5,498 nt of DNA from Pseudomonadota bacterium (GTDB taxonomy: Bacteria > Pseudomonadota > Alphaproteobacteria > Rhizobiales > Devosiaceae), in NCBI GenBank assembly GCA_023437755.1, contig JAEZFJ010000072.1, forward strand, positions 1 through 5,498, written 5' to 3'. Below, piece by piece: positions 1 through 4,824 of the stretch. How positions within the stretch are numbered: position 1 is the first letter of the stretch; the number at the start of each line of letters is the position of its first letter. A program made the translations under genes and the position numbers. The notes under the pieces were generated by a model. The model was not told the origin of the DNA. It did not search any database and saw nothing but the letters and a program-made list of their open reading frames with translations.

Positions 1-228
1 GACCAGGCAGAGGATGGGGCCCTTCAGCGAGCCGGTGCGGGCCTGGACGGCCAGGTACTCGATGATCCGCTCCTTGACCTTCTCGAGACCGTAGTGGTCC
101 TCGTCCAGCACCTTTTCGGCCAGCAGGAGGTCGCGCTTCACCTTGCTCTTCTTGCCCCAGGCCAGGCCGAGCAAGGTGTCGAGATAGTTGCGCACGACGG
201 TAGCCTCGGCCGACATCGGGCTCATCGA
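1..228 (-). pseudogene. lon: Lon protease, continuation beyond an in-frame stop (start of AAA+ module), partial
   Basis: Read in the same frame as the upstream lon segment, this stretch gives 76 codons of clear Lon sequence: SMSPMSAEATVVRNYLD, then LLGLAWGKKSK, DEDHYGLEKVKERI and EYLAVQARTG, ending GPILCLV at the window edge. That is where Lon proteins continue into the Walker A motif GPPGVGKT, so the ATPase and Ser-Lys protease domains should lie to the left. The only break from the 5' part is the TAG at 229-231. ATG codons at 223-225 and 214-216 could restart translation, but no good ribosome binding site precedes them. The Pro normally found in the conserved PW pair is Ala here (codon 160-162). 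Identity is certain; whether this part is translated is not known. Confidence 0.85.
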
Positions 229-1083
229 CTAGAGCTTCTTCACCTCGGCATCGGCCTTGGTGCGCGCTTCCTTGGAGAGCTTGGTCTTCTTGATCCGGTC
301 TTCCAGCTCGGAGATCTCGTTGGCGCCGTCTTCGCCGTCGCCGAGTTCCTTCTGGATCGCCTTCATCTGCTCGTTGAGGTAGTACTCGCGCTGCGTCTTC
401 TCCATCTGCCGCTTGACGCGGGAGCGGATGCGCTTTTCCACCTGAAGCACACCGATCTCGCCTTCCATCAGGCCCAGGACCTTCTGGAAGCGCTCAATCA
501 CCGACACTGTCGACAGCAGGTCTTCCTTTTCCGGAATCTTGATCACCAGGTGGCTGGCAATGGTGTCGACCAGCTTACTCGGATTCTCGATCTGGCTGAC
601 CGCAGCAACGACCTCGGCGGAGATCTTCTTGTTCAGCTTCACGTAGTTCTCGAACTCGGCCTGCGCGGAGCGGGCGAGCGCCTCCATCTCCGTGGCGTCT
701 TCGGTGGGCTCAGGCAGGATGGATGCCTCGGCCTCGAAATACTCTTCGGTCTGGAGGTACCGGTCTATGGTGGCGCGGTTGAGCCCCTCCACCAGCACCT
801 TCACCGTGCCGTCCGGCAGCTTCAGCAGCTGCAGCACGGTGGCGATGGTGCCCGTGGCATAGATCTCGTCGGGAGCCGGGTCATCGTCCTGCGCATTCTT
901 CTGCGTGACCACGAGGATGTGCTTGTCAGCGCGCATCACCTCCTCGAGGGCCTTCACGGACTTCTCGCGGCCGACGAACTGGGGCACGATCATGCCGGGG
1001 AACACGACGATGTCGCGCAGGGGGAGAACTGGGTAAACCCGATCCCGGCTGAACTCGCCGCCGGTGGGATTTGCGTCCGTCAT
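229..1083 (-). CDS. lon: ATP-dependent protease Lon (endopeptidase La), N-terminal domain, ended early by in-frame TAG
   Basis: Lon is a cytoplasmic homohexameric AAA+ serine protease that degrades misfolded and regulatory proteins. These 284 residues cover the LON substrate-binding domain (roughly residues 15-215, opening with YPVLPLRDIVVFPGMIVP and FVGREKS) and the following long helical region (VLQVEKRIRSRVKRQMEK, REYYLNEQMKAIQKELG). The frame stops after AEVKKL at a TAG, while family members of about 800 residues continue with K/R-x-MSPMS. The codon has probably changed from a sense codon such as AAG to TAG. The start ATG (1081-1083) has an AAAGGA ribosome binding site six bases upstream (1090-1095). 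A heat-shock-type promoter lies at 1175-1205. The stop falls in the helical linker between the substrate-binding and ATPase parts, so a split two-chain Lon is an alternative to a dead gene. Confidence 0.9.
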   Translation of the reverse strand: MTDANPTGGEFSRDRVYPVLPLRDIVVFPGMIVPQFVGREKSVKALEEVMRADKHILVVTQKNAQDDDPAPDEIYATGTIATVLQLLKLPDGTVKVLVEGLNRATIDRYLQTEEYFEAEASILPEPTEDATEMEALARSAQAEFENYVKLNKKISAEVVAAVSQIENPSKLVDTIASHLVIKIPEKEDLLSTVSVIERFQKVLGLMEGEIGVLQVEKRIRSRVKRQMEKTQREYYLNEQMKAIQKELGDGEDGANEISELEDRIKKTKLSKEARTKADAEVKKL

Positions 1084-1089
1084 CTCGTA

Positions 1090-1095
1090 TCCTTT
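1090..1095 (-). promoter_or_regulatory. lon ribosome binding site
   Basis: The minus strand reads AAAGGA six bases before the lon ATG, which supports the chosen start. Confidence 0.7.
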
Positions 1096-1098
1096 CCA

Positions 1099-1132
1099 GG
1101 GCGCGCGGGAGGAAGGAGATGAGTGCGCGCCC
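1099..1132 (-). promoter_or_regulatory. GC-rich hairpin in the lon leader
   Basis: Perfect 8-bp arms GGGCGCGC (1099-1106) and GCGCGCCC (1125-1132) enclose an 18-base loop. The hairpin sits just upstream of the lon ribosome binding site and downstream of the predicted promoter, so it should be in the 5' untranslated RNA. On the lon transcript the loop contains CAUCUC (1121 to 1116) and CUUCC. CAUCUC is the exact complement of GAGAUG, which contains the start codon, and CUUCC can partly pair with the GGAAAGG next to it. The arms are seen directly; any regulatory role is inference. Confidence 0.5.
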
Positions 1133-1174
1133 GTCTAGACAGCGTCAGCATAAGAGGCTGCGCTGATTCCGGTT

Positions 1175-1205
1175 AATAAATAGGTTCTCGGAAGGGTGCC
1201 GCAAG
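1175..1205 (-). promoter_or_regulatory. RpoH (sigma-32)-type heat-shock promoter of lon
   Basis: The minus strand carries CTTG (1205 to 1202), then exactly 17 bases, then CCTATTTATT (1184 to 1175). The alphaproteobacterial heat-shock consensus is CTTG-N17-CYTATnTnnG, and only the final G differs. Transcription would begin near 1168-1170, giving a leader of about 85 bases before the lon ATG. Lon is a classic heat-shock gene, so both position and orientation fit. Confidence 0.7.
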
Positions 1206-1251
1206 TCAACCAGCACGGTTTTGTGACGGTTAAGATGTGAACGCAAACCAG

Positions 1252-1264
1252 CCCTGCAACAGGG
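1252..1264. other. Short perfect hairpin in the arginase leader region
   Basis: CCCTG (1252-1256) and CAGGG (1260-1264) are complementary around a CAA loop. AAAC (1245-1248) and GTTT (1265-1268) could extend the stem past a three-base bulge. It lies about 30 bases upstream of the arginase GTG. It may be a leader structure or part of an operator; no function can be assigned. Confidence 0.35.
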
Positions 1265-1283
1265 GTTTATCCACCGTTTCGAA

Positions 1284-1288
1284 GGGAG
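1284..1288 (+). promoter_or_regulatory. arginase ribosome binding site (decides GTG start)
   Basis: GGGAG, within AAGGGAG, lies six bases before GTG at 1295-1297. This favours GTG in the arginase frame over the overlapping TTG at 1293 in the neighbouring frame. Confidence 0.65.
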
Positions 1289-1294
1289 CGCATT

Positions 1295-2294
1295 GTGCCC
1301 AGAAAACCTCGCCGTATCGACCTCATCGGTATCGCCACCGCCGCCGGCGCCTCGGTGCGCGGCTGCGGCATGGGACCGGAGGCACTCCGGGTCGCCGGTC
1401 TGCCCGAGGCGCTGGTCGAGTTGGGTTACGGCATCGCTGACCACGGCGACCTCCGGCGGCCGCATCCCGAGATCAGCACCGACCCCGCCAGCTGGCGCCT
1501 GCCCGAGGAGCGCAAGGCCGACGTCCTCGAACTCGCCGCCCGCTCCAGCGAACTCGGCGCCGCCGTGCTTGGCGAGGGCCACTTCCCGCTCTGCATCGGC
1601 GGCGACCATTCCATCGCCATCGGCACCATCTCCGCCGCCGCGCGCCACTGCGAGCCACTGCGAGCCACTGGGGCGGCCGGTGCATGTGCTGTGGATCGAT
1701 GCCCATGCGGACTTCAACACGCCCCTGACCTCCCCCAGCGGCAACCTTCATGGTATGCCCCTGGCCCTGCTCTGCGGTGAACCCGAGTTCGACGAGAGCT
1801 TCCGTGGCTCCTGGCTCGGCCGCATCGACTCGCGCAATGTCACCATCATCGGCGCCCGCTCCGTCGATCGCGATGAGCGGCGACTGCTGCAGGCGCGCGG
1901 CGTCGAGGTGATCGACATGCGCCGCATCGACGAGAACGGGGTCGTGGCGCTGATGCGGGGCGTGCTGGCCAAGGCTCGCGACGCCGGCGCCCATCTTCAT
2001 GTCAGCCTCGACCTCGATGCCATGGACCCTTCCATTGCTCCCGGCGGCGGCACGCTGGTGCCCGGCGGCCTGAGCTACCGCGAAGCCCACCTGATCATGG
2101 AGATGCTTTACGAGAGCGGTGTCGTTGGCTCGCTTGACCTCGTGGAGCTCAACCCCTTCCTCGACCACGGCGGCAGGAGCGCCACCCTGCTCGTCGACCT
2201 CGTCGCCAGCCTCTTCGGCCGCACCATCATGGGCGAGGAAGCCGGCCCGGTCGAATTCGTGACCGAGGACGCGCAGCCCGACGATTCTGCTTGA
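1295..2294 (+). pseudogene. rocF: Arginase, frameshifted by a 10-bp tandem duplication
   Basis: Arginase hydrolyses L-arginine to L-ornithine and urea with a two-manganese centre. The first frame (from GTG 1295) encodes IDLIGIATAAGASVRGCGMGPEALR and the ligand motif GGDHS (His105), but after the duplication it drifts and ends at TGA 1778-1780, giving 161 residues. The correct protein continues in the other frame from about 1671. Removing one 10-bp unit gives a 329-residue protein. It carries DAHAD (Asp132, His134, Asp136), SGNLHG (145-150, which binds the amino-acid part of arginine and separates arginases from agmatinases), SLDLDAMDP (Asp236, Asp238) and LDLVELNP (Glu281). All ligands are intact, so the lesion looks recent, or is an assembly error. 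The gene is divergent from lon and converges on the HTH-citrate synthase gene. Confidence 0.88.
1644..1670 (+). repeat. 10-bp tandem duplication inside the arginase gene
   Basis: The unit GCCACTGCGA repeats with period 10 over 27 bases (2.7 copies). With one unit removed, the site reads GCCACTGCGAGCCACTG, which already has the 7-bp direct repeat GCCACTG on each side of CGA. That is a natural substrate for replication slippage. Removal restores the reading frame ...ARHCEPLGRPVHVLWIDAHAD, joining the two halves of arginase without a gap. Confidence 0.9.
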
Positions 2295-2413
2295 GGAGTA
2301 TGCACGATGCAGAGGGGTTGGGGATAAGCGGGATAGATTGCTCCGGCCGGTGTCACCGACCTCGTGGTTCGATGGACCCCTTGTGAGGCGTACGAGATCT
2401 CAGATGCAGCGTA

Positions 2414-2446
2414 GACCTCATCCTCAGCTTGCCGAAGGAGGAGGTC
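2414..2446. terminator. Imperfect palindrome of alphaproteobacterial intergenic-repeat type, likely two-way terminator
   Basis: GACCTC-A-TCCT (2414-2424) pairs with AGGA-G-GAGGTC (2436-2446), an 11-position stem with one A/G mismatch and an 11-base loop. The core TCCTCAGCTTGCCGAAGGA closely resembles the TCCTGAGCTTGTCGAAGGA palindromes scattered between genes in many alphaproteobacteria. It lies between the converging arginase and HTH-citrate synthase genes, 12 bases past the stop of the latter. No long T tract follows on either strand, so the terminator role is inferred from position. The remaining stretch 2295-2413 shows no credible gene, only a small palindrome, CGGTGTCACCG (2348-2358). 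Confidence 0.55.
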
Positions 2447-2458
2447 GCGGCCACTGCG

Positions 2459-3580
2459 CTATCCCACATAGCGAGCCCGCGGCCGGATGAGCTCTCCGCT
2501 TTCCACCTGCTCCAAGGCGTGCGCCAGCCAGCCGACGGTGCGGCCGAGCGCGAACAGCACCAGCGGTGCCTCCCGCGGCAGTTCCTCGGACAGCGTGAGT
2601 ACTGCGAGGGCAAAGTCGATATTCGGTGCGCGGCCGGTTACGCGTTCGGCAACCTCCGCCAGTTCGCGGCACACATCCGGCACATCCAGGTGGGCGAGGA
2701 GTTCAACGGCACGAACGTCCCCGTCCGGATAGAGGGGGTGCCCCAGCGCTGGAATCGGAAGCCCCTGCCCCAGCCGGTTCAACACCGCCGCCTCCGCTCC
2801 CATGCGTTCGGCGTCCTCGATCAGCGTAAGAGCCGACAGGGCAGCGGTGCCGTGCAGCGGTCCGGTGAGGGCCGCGAGGCCGGACAGCACGGACGCCGAC
2901 AGCGACGCGCCTGTGGAGGCGGTCACCCGGGCGGCGAAGGTCGAGGCGTTGAGTTCGTGATCGGCCAGCAGGACCAGCGCACGGCGAAGCCGGTCGGCGG
3001 CAGCGAGCCTGCCCCAGCTGGCAGCGAGGCGCGTATGCAGCGCCGCTGCTGCCGGTTCGCTCCCGGCCAGGGCCGCCCCGACATCGGCCAGCAACCCTGC
3101 CGCCTCCCGGCGCAACACTGCCGGAGTTCGCTCCACTGTTGGCGGATCGATTGCCGCCCGCCGAGCCAGCAGCGTGAAGGCTGCCTCCATGCCCGCCGGG
3201 GCAGCGGCCACTGCTGTCGGGAGCACGACGGACTCCACCGCCCACAGAAGCCCCGCGACCTCTTCCAGCGTCGCGTCCCGCGACAGCTGGGTCGCCTCCT
3301 CGCCGCGATACCGCAGCCGCCCATCGTCTATGGTGGAGACGGCCGTGTTCAGCACCGGCTCGCCCCAGCGAATGGCTTCGGCGGCGACGGAGGCCTGCTT
3401 GCGCCGTCCGGCGCCGCGTTGGGCCAGCCGGCGAACGTCGTCCGCGCGGTAGAGGCTGCGGCGGTTATCCCCCGGGTCCGGCTTGGCCTTGATGCGGCCG
3501 CGACTGACATTGGCGTAGAGCGTCTGCGGCTGCGTTCCGAGCATTTCAAGCGCCGCCGTGGCGCTCAGCCATTCAGCCAT
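2459..3580 (-). CDS. Citrate synthase family protein with N-terminal MerR/excisionase-type helix-turn-helix
   Basis: The protein has 373 residues. Residues 1-52 (WLSATAALEMLG, TLYANVSRGRIKA, RRSLYRADDVRRL) match the HTH_17/MerR-like DNA-binding pattern: helix-turn-helix, a GRI turn, then a basic wing ending in xYRxxDVxxL. From about residue 75 to the end it has a citrate synthase fold: DHELNAST (207-214), GPLHGTA (His243), GHPLYPDGD (His281), NIDF (Asp322), GRTVGW (Arg347). The His-His-Asp triad positions are filled. However, the usual GPLHGGA has Thr for the second Gly, and GFGHRxY-DPR has become ALGHPLYPDGDVR, losing the Arg after the catalytic His. It may be an enzyme with altered substrate use, or a citrate/acyl-CoA-sensing regulator. 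ATG 3578-3580 puts the HTH right at the N-terminus, though its ribosome binding site is weak (GGA at 3589-3591). An ATG at 3614-3616 would add 12 residues across both palindromes. It is divergent from a second citrate synthase 80 bp away. Confidence 0.85.
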   Translation of the reverse strand: MAEWLSATAALEMLGTQPQTLYANVSRGRIKAKPDPGDNRRSLYRADDVRRLAQRGAGRRKQASVAAEAIRWGEPVLNTAVSTIDDGRLRYRGEEATQLSRDATLEEVAGLLWAVESVVLPTAVAAAPAGMEAAFTLLARRAAIDPPTVERTPAVLRREAAGLLADVGAALAGSEPAAAALHTRLAASWGRLAAADRLRRALVLLADHELNASTFAARVTASTGASLSASVLSGLAALTGPLHGTAALSALTLIEDAERMGAEAAVLNRLGQGLPIPALGHPLYPDGDVRAVELLAHLDVPDVCRELAEVAERVTGRAPNIDFALAVLTLSEELPREAPLVLFALGRTVGWLAHALEQVESGELIRPRARYVG

Positions 3581-3584
3581 GACA

Positions 3585-3601
3585 TTGATCCAATCGATCA
3601 A
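3585..3601. promoter_or_regulatory. Candidate operator palindrome 1 in the divergent citrate synthase promoter
   Basis: TTGATC (3585-3590) and GATCAA (3596-3601) form perfect 6-bp inverted arms around CAATC. The site lies immediately upstream of the ATG of the HTH-citrate synthase, where a bound dimer would block expression of that gene. That the HTH protein itself binds here is inference. Confidence 0.5.
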
Positions 3602-3603
3602 GA

Positions 3604-3613
3604 TTGACGTCAA
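3604..3613. promoter_or_regulatory. Candidate operator palindrome 2 (TTGACGTCAA), possible -35 element
   Basis: TTGACGTCAA is a perfect 10-bp palindrome two bases away from palindrome 1, with the same TTGA half-site. TTGACG also resembles a -35 hexamer in both directions, so a bound protein could act on both promoters. On the minus strand TATGTT (3617 to 3612) is a possible -10 for the HTH gene. On the plus strand only weak -10 candidates (TAGCTT at 3626-3631) follow. Confidence 0.45.
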
Positions 3614-3650
3614 CATAGACTGCCCTAGCTTCAGTCCGAACGGAAGCCCT

Positions 3651-3655
3651 GGAGG
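3651..3655 (+). promoter_or_regulatory. Ribosome binding site of plus-strand citrate synthase
   Basis: GGAGG lies five bases before ATG 3661-3663, a strong site that fixes the start. Confidence 0.75.
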
Positions 3656-3660
3656 TTGAG

Positions 3661-4737
3661 ATGAATTCCGGTCTTGATGATGTTGTCGCCGCCGAGACGG
3701 TGCTGTCGGACGTTGACGGCACCCGTGGCCGGCTGGTGGTGCGGGGCGTCTCGCTCGACCGGCTGGTGCAGTCCGGCCCCTACGAAGCGGCCGTCGCGCG
3801 AATGTTCGAGGGGTTCTTCGAGCCACGCAACTGGGCGGCGGAGATCGGGCGAGCGCGGGCCGAGGTTTACCCACTCCTGCACTTCACCGGCCCCGCGCCC
3901 GCGCTGCCGCCCACTGACGCCCTGCGCGCGCTGCTGGCAGGCCTGCCCGACGCCTCCGATGCCGACACCGCATTGAAACTCATCGCCGCCCAGGCGGTAT
4001 TCACCGCCGGCACGCTGCGCCTGCGCCAGGGCCTTGCGCCCATTGCGCCCGATCCGACATTGCCGCACGCAGCCGATTTCCTGCGCACGACGACCGGCAT
4101 CGCTCCGAAGGACCGTCAGGCAGCAGCGCTCGACCGCTATCTCGTCACGGTGATCGACCACGGCCTCAACGCCTCCACCTTCGTGTCGCGCATCGTGGCT
4201 TCTACGCAGGCGGGCCTCACCTCCTCAGTCCTCGCCGCCTTCGGCGCGCTCAAGGGACCACTGCATGGCGGCGCGCCGGGACCGGTGCTGGACATGCTCG
4301 ACGCCATCGGCACACCCACCAACGCCTATCCCTGGCTTGAAGCGGCTCTCGACCGCGGCGAACGGCTGATGGGCTTCGGCCACCGCATCTACCGTGTCCG
4401 CGATCCGCGCGCTGAAGCACTGAAAGGGGCTGTGCGCCTGCTGGCCGCCTCCGGCGCCATCGACCCCGAACGGCTCGCGTTGGCCGAGGCGGTGGAGGAA
4501 GCCGCGCTCGAACTTCTGCGTCGCAGGAAGCCGGATCGGCCGCTCGACATCAATGTGGAGTTCTACACCGCGCTCCTGCTGGAAGCGCTCGGCTTTCCGC
4601 GCGAGGCATTCACCTGTGTGTTCGCCTCGGGACGCGTCACGGGCTGGATCGCTCATGCGCGGGAGCAGGCGCTAACCGGGCGCCTGGTGCGGCCGAAGTC
4701 GGTCTATGTCGGGCCGGAGCCGCGGGAGGCGGCGTGA
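3661..4737 (+). CDS. Citrate synthase / methylcitrate synthase family protein
   Basis: Citrate synthases condense acetyl-CoA (or propionyl-CoA in methylcitrate synthases) with oxaloacetate in the cytoplasm. This 358-residue protein is intact and shows the family motifs in order: an N-terminal SDVDGTRGRLVVRGVSLDRL strand region, DHGLNAST (166-173), GPLHGGA (His202), GFGHRIYRVRDPRA (His241), NVEFY (Glu300) and FASGRVTGW (Arg325). The catalytic Asp of NVDFY is Glu here; related bacterial enzymes may share this, so it is not proof of inactivity. At under 360 residues it lacks the extra N-terminal beta domain of the ~430-residue Gram-negative GltA type. Acetyl- versus propionyl-CoA use cannot be told from sequence. 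The gene shares its promoter region with the HTH-fused paralogue, and both proteins end in a similar R-P-[KR]-x-x-YVG segment. It converges on clpX across a shared terminator. Confidence 0.9.
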   Translation: MNSGLDDVVAAETVLSDVDGTRGRLVVRGVSLDRLVQSGPYEAAVARMFEGFFEPRNWAAEIGRARAEVYPLLHFTGPAPALPPTDALRALLAGLPDASDADTALKLIAAQAVFTAGTLRLRQGLAPIAPDPTLPHAADFLRTTTGIAPKDRQAAALDRYLVTVIDHGLNASTFVSRIVASTQAGLTSSVLAAFGALKGPLHGGAPGPVLDMLDAIGTPTNAYPWLEAALDRGERLMGFGHRIYRVRDPRAEALKGAVRLLAASGAIDPERLALAEAVEEAALELLRRRKPDRPLDINVEFYTALLLEALGFPREAFTCVFASGRVTGWIAHAREQALTGRLVRPKSVYVGPEPREAA

Positions 4738-4770
4738 CCGCAGCGGGCGGGAAGACCTGCATGCTGCCGA

Positions 4771-4802
4771 AAAGAAAACGCCGGGCTGATGGCCCGGCGT
4801 TT
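4771..4802 (-). terminator. Rho-independent terminator of clpX (may also act on the plus strand)
   Basis: AAACGCCGGGC (4776-4786) and GCCCGGCGTTT (4792-4802) form a perfect 11-bp stem with a 5-base loop. On the minus strand the stem is followed by a T-rich run, TTTTCTTTT (within 4778-4770), a textbook intrinsic terminator 22 bases past the clpX stop. On the plus strand only TTT follows, so termination of the citrate synthase transcript there would be weaker. It separates clpX transcription from the genes between clpX and lon. Confidence 0.88.
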
Positions 4803-4824
4803 GCGTTCAACCCTGCCGTGACGC

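Noticed and set aside
94..1122. A 342-codon open frame on the plus strand opposite lon
   Set aside because: It is a GC-rich antisense shadow of lon with a repetitive Leu/His/Gly composition and no recognisable domain; the minus strand encodes clear Lon sequence.
1222..1240. TGTGA direct repeats in the arginase upstream region as a regulator site
   Set aside because: Only two 5-base copies 14 bases apart, easily due to chance, and no matching regulator gene is nearby.
1473..2168. A 231-codon open frame on the minus strand, and several smaller ones nearby
   Set aside because: These are antisense shadows of arginase, which has conserved metal-binding motifs on the plus strand.
2300..2386. A 28-codon ORF just after arginase, preceded by GAGGAG
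   Set aside because: The purine run is too close to the ATG (overlapping the arginase stop region), the peptide has no recognisable feature, and nothing supports translation.
2429..3607. A 392-codon open frame on the plus strand
   Set aside because: It is antisense to the HTH-citrate synthase gene, has low-complexity Arg/Gly/Pro/Gln-rich composition and no family motifs.
3581..3874. A 98-residue N-terminal extension of the HTH-citrate synthase up to 3874
   Set aside because: The extension is Arg/Pro-rich, overlaps the start of the divergent citrate synthase and both palindromes, and precedes an HTH that naturally sits at the N-terminus.
3661..4737. A novel defence or mobile system
   Set aside because: No nuclease, toxin, transposase, integrase, direct-repeat array or attachment site could be found anywhere in the window; all proteins belong to housekeeping or metabolic families.
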